Source of the DNA: Echinococcus granulosus
Taxonomy: Eukaryota; Platyhelminthes; Cestoda; Cyclophyllidea; Taeniidae
Reading direction: 5' to 3'
Length of the DNA stretch: 64,000 bases
NCBI RefSeq assembly: GCF_000524195.1
Contig: NW_020170465.1
Coordinates: 127,795-191,794, forward strand
Below are positions 26,451-40,500 of this stretch, one piece after another. Every line of letters starts with the position of its first letter. Position 1 is the stretch's first letter. The notes under the pieces are model-generated. The model saw nothing but the letters and a program-made list of their open reading frames with translations. It was not told the origin of the DNA and searched no databases. The translations under genes and the position numbers were made by a program.

Positions 26451-28848
26451 GAAGGAAGGGTGTATTTTCACAAACAAATTTCGCCATTACTGTAAATACA
26501 GTGTACTCCAAAAAGAAAAGGCTTTTCCTTTACACTTTGTGGCAATTTTTTCTGCCTGTAGCAAGTAAATTTGTTCTTTTTATCCCCTTTCAAAATGTGT
26601 ATTGTAGAACCGATCCTAGGGCTGAATCATCTTCTTCTCTCCAGGCATGGAATTTCCTGGAAACTCTAGCAGAGGATACGCAGGAAGTGAAAGTATTTAT
26701 TTTAAGAAAATTAACACATTTGCAAATGCCTTTCTTGGTTAAGTACGGCTGTCACAAATACGTGACACGTTGCATATCAGGTTATGATAGCTGGTAGTAG
26801 ATTAATAGAGCCAAAACTGCCATACAGATGTCAAATACTATTGATCTGAGCCTACTGATGCCTTCTTGCGTGCCAGTTGAAGGGAATAGCCAGGTGGTGC
26901 AAGCCCCAACATCGCATAGTGGGAAGAGAATACTTGGCCAAATATGATGGTCAACTTGCTTAGGTGATAGTGTTAAATGACGTACCATGAAAAGAGCAGC
27001 CCACTTTTTGTGGCTTATTTGTCAAGTCATTTATTTAAAATGACTTGTATTTGTCAAATTTTACCATAAAATGCTAAAGATTGGAAGATTATTCATCCTA
27101 AACCAAGTATGAAATTGGTACGACAATTCCTTTTGAAAAAGTAAATATTTTGGGTATAAAAAATCAATGTCAGCCCATAAATTATCTTTCCACTTTATAT
27201 TTTTTTGTTCTTTGGCTAAAAAAAATTCATTTACATCAGTTCCTTTAGTTGGAACCGTCTTTTGTACAGGAATTCAACAACCTTATGTTTGGCCAATTAG
27301 CTCCAGCATGGGAAGCCGAATGTAGCCATCTCCCTATTTGTCCTTTTAAGGTGCTGGGCGTTTATTTTTTTTACCTTAAGTAAGTAAAACGTTGCTGCTG
27401 TTAATATGCCTTTTAGCCTACGGAGTAGTGCATAAATTAGACACCACTTGTTCCTGCCTCGAATTTGTCGCCACGTTCTGAATCACCGAAATCTAACCAG
27501 GGAAAGTAAAGGAGCCTACTTCGCAGTCAGCGCTACTAAGCGATGTCCCTCACTGGTTCGTTAGCATTACATTCATTTTATCTGGGAGTAAAGGATCGTT
27601 AGAAAGGAGAAAACGCCACAAAAGAGTGCAAGGAAGAGCACCCTCAATCCGCACCATGGAAGGCCGACACTGGAGAGATGAGATACTACAGCCTATGTTG
27701 CTAGGCTAGATATACTGAGACACAATTCATTTCAAAAAAGGCTTAACTCATTTTTTTTCATTAATATTAAAACAGCTTTTAGTCAGTTAGACAAAGAAGT
27801 GGACTTGATGGCCCAATTTGGGTGAGGATGGAAGTGTATGTAGAACACGTTCTCAATAATTTACCTACCACTTAGAGTAAGTGGAAGTCCCTACAGCTAA
27901 AAGGATTTATGTGGCAAACAAATGCTGCAGTCACTCTTTTGATACCTAATTGATGGTTTACAGCATTTGTATTTTAACTGAAATAAAAGGGAGTTGTGAA
28001 GTGGCACCGCATGTCATTCAGTACCTGGGAAAAGGAGAAAACGAACAGGGCAGAGAAAAGGTCGATAAGGCACTACAATCATTTTTCCAGATCTGATAAT
28101 TTGTGGTTGTAAGGAGAAAAAAACTGTTAATTTAAATTTAGAACAAAGTTTTCTATTCTTAGTCTGCCATTTTACTATTCAAAAGTATCCAAATGTATTC
28201 ATTTACAGCGCATCGCCCGGCGCCGACGCCCAAATCTGACGGTGTTATTATTTGTCTTTGTGATTGCGTGTCTATTTAGCAACCTGGATGTTTTGCTTTT
28301 TTTATGAATTCGTGCGGCAAAAATACCGCAAAAAATCTGACATGTTGGATTAGGTGTTGAAAAGGGCATGCGTAATACGCGGAGGATGCTAACTGCAATC
28401 CAGAGGGGGTTGGTTCCTGCATATTCAACTTCACAGAATCTTCAATCGCCTTGGTACATGTTCTAGTCATGGTTACAGCCTTCTTCCACGGAAAGGCAGA
28501 GACAGGCATCAACTAACTATTACGATTGCCACTGCGCAGCGTAGTTTGTAAGGAGGATGAAACTCCACCCAGAGAGGAATCAAAGAGGCATATTACTGAC
28601 GGAAGTATAGAATATTTGCTAAATTTAATGAAGGATCCTAACTAACGAGCAGCCTGTACGGCATCAACCACTTCAGAGATGACGCTCCTCGTCGTGCTCC
28701 TTCCACTCTTCCCTTTCTCTTGAATTCCCAATAAGCATTGGTAGTTAAATCCGTGATTATAGTTTGTCCACTCCACTAACGGATTTAAGTTGAGTTGTGG
28801 AGCTGCTGAAGATTCTCGTCAATTATTAGCATAGCCTTTGGAGGAGGT
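26451..28848. other. non-coding stretch, no gene recognised
   Basis: Holds one exact GTCAC-N6-GTGAC copy and a small basic-plus-hydrophobic open stretch after an acceptor-like site at 28209 (see findings). Otherwise featureless. Confidence 0.45.
26751..26766. repeat. dispersed palindrome GTCAC-N6-GTGAC, copy 3
   Basis: GTCAC, spacer AAATAC, GTGAC. Exact arms and the same spacer length as the other copies. Confidence 0.8.
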
Positions 28849-28979
28849 GCCACCTAGTTAGGTGGCTTAAACACTTTGGTCGTGGTGATGCAACACTCAG
28901 GAATGTGTGGATAGGAACACGTGCAGGACAGTCCTGCTCACTCAGGAATGACCTGTCACGTACCATTATTGTGACGTCA
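28849..28979. promoter_or_regulatory. cluster of short palindromes (candidate cis-regulatory module)
   Basis: Within 131 bp there are GCCACCTA-GT-TAGGTGGC (28849-28866), CACGTG (28918-28923, an E-box), GCAGGAC-A-GTCCTGC (28923-28937) and TGACGTCA (28972-28979, a full CRE/ATF site). Each is a perfect inverted repeat apart from its central base or bases. The E-box and CRE identities rest on established consensus sites; regulatory function is inferred. Confidence 0.4.
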
Positions 28980-29404
28980 GCTGGAGTGTACCAATACGCT
29001 GACAACTGTCTGAAGTGGGAGGAGGAAATCAGGGAAGGCGGTGAGTAAATGGAAGGTTGCTTTGTTCAGACAGTTTGGTTAGGGGACAATATGTAAGGAG
29101 AAGTGTTTCTCTATTGTAGAGTTGATTTGACAGCGCAAAAGAGCATACCGTTGGTTGATTCTGAAGCAACCCACTACCCCCACTTTACAGCCAACACATC
29201 TAGCAACCATAGCAATGCATCTCCAAAAGACTGCCTTTTGTGTGGATGCGTGAACTCTGGAGAGCATTGTCTGCAACGAAGAGTCTGACTAGATCTAAAA
29301 TCTCTCTGCGTCCATTTGTTCCAACACAATTCAATTGCAGACAAAAATGCCTTTGTAATGAGCTTCCGGGACAAACGGAAGAAGAGGTACTACGTTATCT
29401 CACC

Positions 29405-29730
29405 TTCAGACACTTTCAAATCTATCCAACCTTTCATTTAACATTCCACCATCCATCCAACCACCCCTCATTTGTTTCCTTGATCAACCGACCTATCCAT
29501 CCAACTCTTATCTACTTGCACTTCAAACGATCCTGGATCCACCATTCCATCGTGGCCCCATCTCTATGTCTTACCATCCTACATTTCTTTCATCTTCCTA
29601 ACACTCTAGCCATCTATCTCTTCATTCATTAATCTCTAAATTGGCTGTTCCTTCCGGATCCTTTTGTTCATGCAACTCTCCATCTAACCTTTCACCTACT
29701 TACTCATCCCTCCATTCGCACTTTTTATTA
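29405..29730 (-). repeat. degenerate CCAT/ATCC simple-repeat tract
   Basis: Built from CCATCCATCCAACC, CTATCCATCCAAC, ATCCACCATTCC and related blocks. It is the complement of the ATGG-type tracts at 14.2, 30.7 and 31.9 kb. A 130-codon open frame across it is Pro/His/Ser/Leu-rich because of the repeat and is not a gene. Confidence 0.75.
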
Positions 29731-30649
29731 TTCATACGCTCTTCAACTTTTTTATACCTTAATTTATTATCCTCCATGCGCTCATCTTCGGTCCATCTAC
29801 CACTTATGGGCACCTCTCAAGGGCATCCATGCCACTAGAGTTTGATTCTGGTCATGTGTTTGTCACTTATTCTCTTCCACGCCTTATCTTCCTTCTCAGA
29901 TATTTTCCTCTAAGCTTTATGCCTTCAGGTGTTAACTTGCGTCTTATACCCACTAACGTGTCCACGATGAAGACGCCTAAGTGAGGGAGAGACGGGAAGA
30001 TGAAGTAAGAACTACCTATTTGGTGACTGCATCACACAGCAGCTGCTGCTTCGTTAGCGATGATGATGGGGTTAGAAAACCAGACAGCTAGGCAGGGACA
30101 TTAGTCACATCCACGTCCACTCACCTATGGGTAGAAAGGGGGATGAAGAAGGGGAGCACCTCCCTGCCTTGTAAGGTAAATGCAATTTGAACGCACCTTT
30201 AATTACTGCTGCAACAAAACAGGGCTTTTTGTTATCGGTGGACGCAAAAATGTGTGATAAAAAGTGACACTTCAAATTGATGCGCGCAAAATCAAATGTC
30301 CAGGATTATGAAACGTAACAAGTTTAACTTTGCCGACCTTCGGTTGACTGGGTCATTTTAAAGATGTACTTAGTGCGGCTTCGTATTTCATTGCCTTTTA
30401 GTCAGTTATTTTTGAAGCCGACAGGGCTAATGTGTCACACACGCATGCAATTTCCACCCAGGGCTCAGTTTGTCTCCATAAAGAGCCAAACAAATTGGGG
30501 ATGGGGGTAAAGGAAATGGGAAAAGGGTAACTACAATGAAAGAAGTTGATGGAAAAATCGTAGACAACTCGTTATTCAACAGTAAAGTTTAGTGGTCTTC
30601 AAGAACTAGCGTGATAAGAATAAAATTGTGGCTGGATGTTGAGGCGAAC

Positions 30650-30713
30650 TAATGGACGGTTGGAAGGATGGATGTGGGATGGAAAAGTGGGCACAGGATG
30701 GATTGATGACGAA
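30650..30713 (+). repeat. degenerate GGATGGAT simple repeat
   Basis: TTGGAAGGATGGATGTGGGA and CACAGGATGGATTGATGACG make a short decayed ATGG tract. Confidence 0.6.
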
Positions 30714-31909
30714 TGTTGTTAATTTTGTTAATGATATCCTGACCTATCACCAACAAATTTCCCCTAATTTTTAGCTAAATTTACTTTCATCCCTCGTGTA
30801 ACTTACGGTTACACTTTTCCCCTCTAATAATAATTTACCTTTCCTGCGACTTTTCCAAAGGTGGGTCGGGTAAATCGGATCAAAGAGATACACCTAGTTG
30901 CCTCTGCAAGGTCGGTTTACTTCGAAGAAGGATAACGTTCAGTAGTACACAAACAGGCAGACGGGCCTTTTCTCCCTCGTCAGCTGTGCCTTTACCAAGT
31001 CGCCGTAACGACTGTTGACTGGGCCTGTTAAGCCGATCCACCGGTTAACCCTTTTCATGATTTATGGTTTTGGGGAGTTTTTGCTGATAAGGAGACAAAA
31101 GCTCCACCTTAAATGCATTGCACCTCTCGCGAAGTGAACGTGAAGGAGAAATGGAATTCCGTCTTTTTTAATCATTCAGTTCTAGTCTATTTAAGTTTAT
31201 TCCAGAATGTTAGAAGGTCCCGCTTTCTTTCAGTTCGGTGATGACCTCAATGAAATGGTTTTCCTTTTTTTGACAAAAAAGTCAAGTCAGAAGGTTAGTG
31301 CAAGAGTCCTGAATTTCACAATAAGCCTCCAAAATTTTCTGGAAACACAGATTTTAAAAATTCTAGACTCTGTAAGGCCAACTTCGGGGGATACGGTAAT
31401 GTCAATCGGTCAAACCATTAACTTGTCAGTTAAGTTAAAAATAAGCCTTGCTTCCCTTTTTCATGTCACATTTGTCATCAGGAGAAACAACCGTTTTTTC
31501 TACCTAGTACATTAGAAATTAACACTGTGAGGGCTTGATCTTGAATGCTTCAGAATCTTGGTGTGATCACTGCAAATCATTTGTAGGACTTCATTTCTTC
31601 AAATTGTTCGTCTTCTTAACTTGTCATAGCAGCTCTGAGGATGTCAACTTGTCTATTCCTTCACAAATTAAGTGATCTCATCTGTTAACACATGAAGTCT
31701 TGAAAACAAATGTCACCGACATAACATAATGCCAAGTGGTTTAGTGTCATTTCAGGTGTTCAAACTTTGCGTTGTAGTATATGTCATCGGGATATCCGGT
31801 GACAAACTCGCAGTACTCTTCACTTTTTAATGATACAAGTTAAATGTATGAAACAATAAAATAATGGAAGTTTAGGTGCTTTTTAAGAGATCCGGCCCGG
31901 TGCCTCTTG

Positions 31910-31982
31910 AACGGATGAATGAAAGGCAGAGGTGTGGATGGAGGGACGAATGTCTGGATGAATGGGTGGATGTGGATTGGGT
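31910..31982 (+). repeat. degenerate GGATGAATG simple repeat
   Basis: ACGGATGAATG, GTGTGGATGGAGGGACGAATG and CTGGATGAATGGGTGGATG in succession: another ATGG-type tract, opposite in strand to the 29.4-kb tract. Confidence 0.65.
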
Positions 31983-34397
31983 TGGGCAAGCTGACGAACT
32001 AGCATAGGGCAACTTCTGGTGTGAAAATATCCCTCTCAGACTGGCAATTATTCTGTCTTAGTGATTTTTATTGCCAGACAGCTATTAAGGAATTTCGTCA
32101 TCGTGAGGGAATAATAAATTTTGGACTGTGGGGAGAATCGAGAACAACCCATTCACCATCAAGCATACTTCGAATGAGGTCTAGGTAGTGACACTAGAGG
32201 AAGAGATGATAGTAAGACAAACGCTCTACAGGGTGATGAAAGTGAGGAGGTTTTTCGTCCCTCCCATATTGGTAACACGAAAATCCCTTCGCCTCGTGAA
32301 GGAAGTTGCCTCTTAACTTGTCTTTCAAAGTCGTGGAGACTACAATGGTAGCAGGGTTGAACAAGGCCACTCTAAATGGACTTACTGAATGGTAAATTAA
32401 ATATGGTGTCTGCCATGGATGAGTAAATCAACAAAGGCTGAATTTCTGGCCGCTTCTCCTATCAGGTCGTGTCACTCACTCGCGACTTTTTGACATGAAG
32501 CTCTGCCCACTCTACCGCCTTCGGGACTGGTGTCAAAGAATATTTTAGGAGAACTTGGGAGTAGAAAAGAAAAAAATAGTCTTGCACTGGTCAAACAATG
32601 GTTGTATGTTATTATTATCACCTTCTTCGGTGTTCTCTTCAAGACGGATATAAGGCATAATGAGTTAGCCACCTTCTGCATAGCTTCGGAGACTACCCAA
32701 ATCAGCGGATCTTAGGAGGCTATGCCACTAGTGCAATCGTGGACATCTGTACGTATTTACGCTTGGTGTGCCTCCCACGTCTCTGAAGCAGGGCAGCGCC
32801 CAAACACCTCATGTTCCCGCTTCCTGGAGGTAGTAATATGACCGCAAAATTCATTCATAACTGTCATCCTGTAGAAGCTCTTTGCAATTTTGTGAAAATC
32901 AAGACATTTGGGTAGAGTGATCACATCTGTTTAGGAGGAGGTTTCGAATGCAGTAGTGATTACTGGCTGGGGAGGTACATTAGAGGCACCCTACCCGTCC
33001 GACCACTTTAGGCTCACTCTAAACCACTGTAATATAATGATCATAGGGGATAAAAAGTCACCTTGGTGTATCTTACATTTTGATGGGTGAAAGTGGAACA
33101 CGGTTTTTAGCAGTCTTCAACAGCAGACATGAAGATAGACTCGCTAGGCAGGTGCTAACATCTCCATTGCTTGGACATCGAGTTGATGCAAATCAGCTAT
33201 AACCATCCTCGTCAAAATAAAAGGTAAGGTGCTTTTAGGAAGAAAAGCTTAAAAAAATATGAAAACTGCAGCAAATAGGCTCGTCATTTATTGTTGTTTT
33301 TAATGTAAGCTACTGAAAAATCATTTAAGTAGTTGCGGTGAAGCTGCCAAACAGTCAGATGCCTTTACAGAAAATAATTTCAGAAAGGTAAGCAAAAAGG
33401 CAAAAGTTAAGATACTAACGGAATTTCTTTGTTAAAGGTCTTTAATTTTCAAGTGGAAAGGAACCGTGTCGGCATTGGTATATCATGTAGGCGATTCAAA
33501 TCAACGTTCCAAGTGACAGCATCAATGCCAAGCATCAATCATGCGTAAATCTGATGAAGTTCTACCTAAAGTAGGCCTCATTCCACAAGTGCCTGTAAGA
33601 TGTCGGGCTTGCAGTAGGGCAGTTAATCGATGAATTATTTGAAATGCTAAAATTTTGTTGGAAATTTTTAAACCCTTATTCATCAACAAAATGTCGTCCG
33701 CATTCCGTTGTTTTACTCCCTTATAGTACAAATAGAAGTCTTTTCTTCCCCTTATATCATAGTTACAGCTAATTTTGCATTAAGTGCAGAGTGGATGTCA
33801 CACCTCCCAGACTAAGAATGGACCCAAAGAAGATGGCCTATGTCCTCTTGTCGTTGATCCTCGTCGAGTAAATACATCATTTATGAAAGTATTAGGCGGT
33901 GGAAACACCTCGTTTCAGTAGCGCATATCGCCGCCGACTGAGAAACTTATTATCTATTAGCAAAAAGCCACCCAGTCGAGCCACTCCTTCCTTGGCAGAA
34001 AAAGAATACGGCCTTATAAAGCGTGGCCTCGTCTCCGTGTGTGATTTGTTGAAATCCAAAACCACTTCACGGGAGTGCTGTTGACTCATCGCGGTGTCAA
34101 ATTCTTGCCTTACAACAACGACAACATCAACGAGGCCGATTAACAGGCAGATGCAATTATCATCTGGGGTCATTAGCACAATCCCAACCAGACCGGTCTG
34201 ATGACATAGTAGACGTTTGCGTAGCTAAAGCATACGATTTTTAGCAGGTCTATTCCAAGGCAGACCTCACAAGGCGGTAATCTCCGGTAATGGATGTATT
34301 GCTTATCATTAAAATTGGCACGAGAGGTGTCTTTGAATCTCATAAGACTAGAATAACGCACCATCGAATGCTGCATGGATACGAATATGCAGCACAC
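31983..34397. other. non-coding stretch, no gene recognised
   Basis: Short overlapping open frames on both strands (at most 95 codons) with no splice or homology support. Confidence 0.5.
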
Positions 34398-34560
34398 GGA
34401 GTCTTTCCTGAAGACGAAAGAGGTTATAATATTAGGCCAGAATATGTATTGCCGACGTAGAGCAGGGCTAATAGTAGGGCCCAGAGGCCATCCAGCTCAG
34501 CAGAATTACGAAGGCAGAACCTCAAATGCCCGCAAAACCAAAACGAAGTCAAAGTGTTAC
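34398..34560 (+). repeat. repeat R1, 3' part
   Basis: GAGTCTTTCCTGAAGACG, a CAGAATATGTATTGCCGACG block, CCAGAGGCCATCCAGCTCAG and CAGAACCTCAAATGCCCGC recur in order at 44.3, 53.8 and 58.5 kb. Only the 3' part of the element is seen here. Confidence 0.65.
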
Positions 34561-37500
34561 GTCCTTAAGTAAGTTTTTTAACTGTCATCCAGATGACACA
34601 AAGCACTGCTTACTTTAGTTGCCTTTATTGTCTGTTTGGTCTTTCATAAGCTTGAAATAAAGTTGCGACTTCTCTGCCCTCATGTTATGAAATGGCTTCC
34701 GGGACAATACAAGTGGTTGAGATGAGGCTCAGTTTGTAATCGTCCTGTTTCCTCCCGCCTACTTGGCCGCATTTCTCAGCCCCTTGATGAAATTCTGTGG
34801 CCTCTTTACTTGGGGACGACTTTAAATTTTTGACTTCGCAACAAATTAAAGGGACGTAACATGTAGACAGATCCCACTTTTTTTTAAAACTAAGTAGATT
34901 GCTTTCTAATTAACTGGAAATTTATCGTGTTTTGGGAAGTTGCTCAAAAGTGAGCCGGTTTTATAGGTAGTATCTCGTCTTGTTTTTATCTCAAGTGCGA
35001 AGGATTATACAAATATCTTGGAGAAAAAACAGTCGAATTTTGTAAAATTCGAGGCCTTCTAAGCCTCGTTCCATACAGACAGTAAAATAAGTCATTTTGT
35101 GGGCCGAAATTAAAGAGTCTCATCAAAAGCCACCTATTTATTCATGAGGATTGATAATAAATTTTCCATTCAACTATCTGGGAGGCCAATTATACTGGTC
35201 ATTAGCCTCCCTAGGAATGTCGATCCTCCCAACGTGTTTCCACTAGCCTCACTGCGCAATCTACGCTCTGAATGTGTAATCGTCACTTGCAAACACACGA
35301 TTACATCTGTTCCCATCCAGGGAGAAGGCTCTTTTGTTTTTGTGGCATATCATCGTGCCTGCATGCCTATATAACGCTGCCGCACGTTTAAAAGCTGCGC
35401 ATTTTGGTGCCTAGTATTGAGTAAATGCTAGAAATGTATGCCATTTAGTTGTTATTTTGAGTTTTTTAGGAGTCAGTCAATAAGCGATGATTCAATTTGA
35501 CGTTACTTCCGTTTAGCCCGGGCCTAACGACCGGTGGTAAATGGCGAGCAAGGCTAAATTCCAACTGTTAATTGCCAAATTTTGTTATGGAATAGTTTTT
35601 TTTATCGCGCCGTCAAATATGAAAGCCCGTGTTTATAACAAACAGTTGAAGAGAAGACAGCAAAGTCAAAGTAAACAACATGTGTTTTTGACTGGTCTCT
35701 GGTAGATAAAGTCTCCTTAAATCGTGAGTAGCAGGGAGATGGGCTGGGTTCAGATAATAATAGAGCTCTCAATCCAATGTTTCGTATTATTTATGATTTC
35801 AGAATGTGTACTTACAACTTCTCATTTATTCATTTTTTGTTTATATAATCTGGACAACCCGCATTGTTTAATAAAAAATCGGGCTAAAACACTCAAAATA
35901 TTTTGGTTACTTTGTTTTTGGATGTAAAATACCCTTAACTTTCGTGTAGATTGACAAATAACAGCACCTCAAGTGTGTTTTAGTGAACCTCATGTGTCAA
36001 AATGACCTCTAATAGATCATGGCTTGACGAATTTGCCGTAGTAAGTAATTAGCGGTTCTATGAAATACAGATGATACATTGAAAATTAGATCTTTAATAA
36101 AGTGGCAAAATTCCTGAAAGGCTACTCGCTGTTTTAGACTTTTACAGCTCGTATTCCTTCTTTTAATTTTTCAACAAGATTTGGATTGAGCTTTAGCGGA
36201 GTTTATTTTCTCAAATTAATTAATTCGGAACTTTTTTGCAGTCGACTTTGCAAAACAAATATTTCATGTTTAAGAAACAAGTACTTGGCTGAACAATGAG
36301 TTAATGGAGTCGTGAAATGAACCACAATATTTCCTCAAAAAAGATGCACATTTGAAATTTAGGGAAAGCTGTATATTTTTGATGATTTATCTTGCCTTAA
36401 ATCCTTTTTCTACGTTTGCAAATGCGAAAATGATGGGCCTCCTGCCAAAGTGGTACTATTCTTGATTGTTGATTCCCCCATATCTCCATTACCTAATAGC
36501 CTCAATTTCGGAATCGGAATGTTACCGTTACAGCATTTTTTTTCTTGGGTAGTTAATTAAAGTGACATGTCTTTTTGGCAACGTTACTTTGTAGCATTCT
36601 TTCCAATTTGGCGTTACAGTCGAAAGCGAAGTGATGTTCCCTTTTGAGCCAAAAAGGTGTCTTTCCCTGAAAGCATTGTCAACCATATTCTTGCTTTTGA
36701 CACACTGTTTCCACTAGCGACACCATACTAATGCGTTTGAAGTTACCTATTTGGGAATTAGGATGTTGTTTACTTAAAGTACTGGCATTTTTGTGGTTGT
36801 CCCTCTGATTAACTATGAAAGGGCTTTTACAATGCTGCCGACATGACAGTTTACCGCCTACTTTATGTAGAAAGCTTATCAGTGAATCCAACGCTTCATG
36901 GAATAGTATGTTAAGGAAAGCACATTCAGAAGTTACATTTCACCTTTCCCTCTTATATCCTTGGAACCCATGAAATATTAAAAAATGCTTTTTCTGCGTT
37001 TTCATTCAGGGAATATCACAAACCAAAAGGGTAGTTTGGTTTCATCGCCCAAAATAGGTAATTATTTCCTCTGAATGGCAACCGTTTTGTGGAGTGTGGC
37101 TAGAATTTCATGTGCGAGTCGAACGTGAGTGTAAATGTGGGAGAGATGAAGGTGATAGCAGTTTAGCAACTGTTGCTACAATTTCTTCCTCTTGTTCACT
37201 TACAGACCGCAAGTGCTTCAAAAAATGTCATCGTATATCCAAGATGCAAAACATAAAAGACGGTGCACAGAAAGGAGGAAGGGGAGGAGTAGGAGCTATT
37301 CTGACTCCCATCCAACTCCATCCACTTTGTCCGCAAGATAAATGGAAATTTCGATACTGAGTGCTGTGGCATGGAAGTACTGATGTAAGAGAGAAACATC
37401 TCTGCATATTGCATGGCTGTAGCGCGAGAGCCAGATTTGTATGAAACCCCGATTTCAGAACTGAGACCAGCGTCACAAATATGTGACATTGTATTTACTA

Positions 37501-40500
37501 AGCTATATCAAGCAAGCAGTTAGACTAAATTGGATGTGACCATAAAAATGAGATGGGTGCTGAATCCTCTCAGTACATGAAGATAACTAGACTGTTTTTC
37601 GTGGTTTTGGGTAGCAGGTTCTTGTGGGTTTAGCGATTAACTACCTCTAAAACCACTTAACAATCAGCTCATAATTACCCTTTGACCGAAAACGATATGA
37701 CCAACTAAATTAATAGTTTCAGTTCCTATAAATATTTATTGATTTTAGACAAAAAGCTTTGCCAAAATTAATAAACATTGGTCGCATATCTTTTAAATCC
37801 GATGAGAAGCTTGAAGAATATTTTGATCTCATTGACAAGCACTGATAGTCACGTCTTGTCACTTTAAGTAAAGTAATAAATGCACTTAAATCTTGCCATA
37901 ATGGACAGTAATAGATGCGGCAGAAGTCATTTATCTTTGATTAAAAATGTCTTAGAATCACAAAGTACCTAAGGAAAGGTAGTTTTAAAGAGTTCTTTAC
38001 TATCCGTGCATCGGGGCCATTTCGATAAGACGGGAATATTTCAGAGCGTTGCCCAATGACAAGCATGACAGAGGTGATTCGTCTTTTGGCAAAAATTTTG
38101 TGTATTTAAGGAAAGCACAAAAATGACTAGTTTTTACAAGGAAAGGGCTATTTGAGTGACGTAATATCCTCCCTTGAGGCGGATACACAATACGCTGTGG
38201 GCATGAACAAACGACAAAAAGTTTGAAGCTCTACTACCCGTGTTTAAGGGATAATTACGACTCTGAGGTATAAGGCATTGGACGAAGAGAACGCGCTCTC
38301 CTCCTAAGAGGAATACGTCTCAGCGCTTTACTTGATGCAATTTGAGGCGGTGACCATGAAATCCAATGATGTCGGTGTAATGTCAAACTCGAAGACAAGG
38401 GTTGCAGTGTTCTCCGACTTACAGCTCTTTTGCCATTTTTCTTATCCATGTAAAAAACAACTCATTACTTTAGGTTTAAAGCTTCGAACAAACTCAGCTT
38501 CTTTGTGGAATTCGAGATTATGTGATATAAACATATGAGGGCTTCCAAAGATCAGCTCTTGTGACACATTCATTTATCCAAATTAGAGCCTGTTAGTTTG
38601 CCAAGAAAATAAAAGAAACTAAAAAGGGCCCCATCGCTCGGTGAAAGCGACAAAATGGCAGTGTCCACCTATCTGGGCTAAGCAAATATTGCTACACCCA
38701 AAAAATAGGCCGTAGAAATCAGGTAGTGCTCTAATCTTGCCTCTGGAAGGCTGGTATGCGTCAGAATACCAAGGGAGATATGAGTCGACCTCCATTCCAC
38801 TTGGAAGCTTCCTTCTTTGTGATTGTACCCTTAGATTGTCGGCGCCACCTTCACTGACCTCAAAATATCTAATTCACATGTGTTTGGGTGTGGGTTGGTA
38901 AAAACGCCACTCCAGAAGGGTATCAAATGCTAAGATAGTTGATAAGAGTCTTGTTCAAAATATTACTCAAAAGTAGTGAAATGGCGGGAAATTTGATTCA
39001 AAAGCAGAGCCAGTCCCGTAGTTGCTCAAAGAAGTTTAAAATACCTATTTTGGTGAACATTACCGGCTTCAATTGATAGTGCTTTCACATTTAATACCCT
39101 GTGCGTAGAGGCAGTTGGGGTGAAATCAGAAATAGCATTCAACCCTGTGCTGCTAGAAGTTGGTTTTAGCTTGATTCACTTCAGCTGAATACATTCAAGT
39201 TGCATAACTTTAAATGTAAAATCCAATGACGCTATCCATGTAGCCACGTGTCTTCTTGTAACATCTTGAACCGACTAATCATAAACTGTCTTAAGGCAAA
39301 AAAGTGGGGTGCCAACACACATTTACCAAGGCCTTCATCAACTGATTAAATAGGATATGAAGGCGCTTTCATAAATGAGGCATTCTCCGATAAGTACAGG
39401 ATCAAATACATTGATAAGCTTAGTCTGATCACCTCGTGCACAGAAATTTTTTTCGTTTACTTCAGAAATTCTGAATTAGGGTCGTATTTAGGCGATTTAA
39501 ATGGCATCTCAACTCATTTTTGTGCATACAATTCAAGTGGTTGACTGCTTCATGTCATAGATTCGTCCAGCGCAAATCTTAGTATATATGGACATACCTA
39601 TTTGGATGCACATTTGGGGTGTCATTCAATTACTTTACATCATCACCCGTTGCCAAAGAAGGAATAAAAGCGGACCTCTTCATAAACTCATAAATTCAAC
39701 AAAACCCTTCATCTCAAACATAACATCCATTCCCCTGCTGAATAACCCCGACGCTACTGAACTGGCTCAGTATATGAAAAATATGCTAATTCCAGGGGTC
39801 ATTTGTTAAAAAAATTACCAATCTGCACTCACCAACATACTCCTCTAGATAAATACGTAGGCTAAACCCTTTTCTAACCTTTATTTTACTCTATAGCGCT
39901 GAGAAATGGAAAGTTTTTGGTCAACAGCAACAATTTACAAGCTGGTTATTAGTTCGAATTAATAGAACAAATTTCGATTATCTTTTTCGTGCCAGTAAAA
40001 TTCGACTACATCTCCGGAATTTCGAAACAAACAAGCATCAGTTTACGCACTCAATCCTTGTGCTGAACGACCTTTTCCCCTTACTCCAAGCGTGCCTCAG
40101 AAGCCCCAATGACCTTCAACTCTAGATTCACCAAACAAACTGCTGAGTCGGCATGCATAAATAAGAAAAAAGAATGCTTAGTTAAAAAATAAGCTAATGA
40201 CTTGGATGGAAAAAGAACTCCTTGACTTAAGGTAGGTAAACAAATCCTACAAAAAGTGTTGATAAATTTTTACCTCAAAGATGGGTGAATATCTAGGGGA
40301 TCACAAAACTCAACTTTAGACAGAAAAATAGGTTTATTTAAGGAAAAATGATGCATTGAAGGTTTAGAGTTTCATGTCTTTTGATCTTGTTGCTGTTGCG
40401 AAACTGCCAAACATGTGGTTCGCACTTCTTGGTCTAAAAACTATTCTTTAGGGAGGAGAAAATTAGCTAGGAGTAAAAGTTGATCTTTGACTTGCTTATT

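Noticed and set aside
29240..29632. 130-codon open frame
   Set aside because: Its Pro/His/Ser/Leu content comes from the CCAT/ATCC simple repeat.
32471..32486. GTCAC-TCACTC-GCGAC
   Set aside because: One arm mismatch and an unrelated spacer; chance level.
37094..37360. Cys/Lys-containing 88-codon frame
   Set aside because: No signal peptide, no recognised disulfide framework and no partner exon; the right half is low-complexity Gly/Arg.
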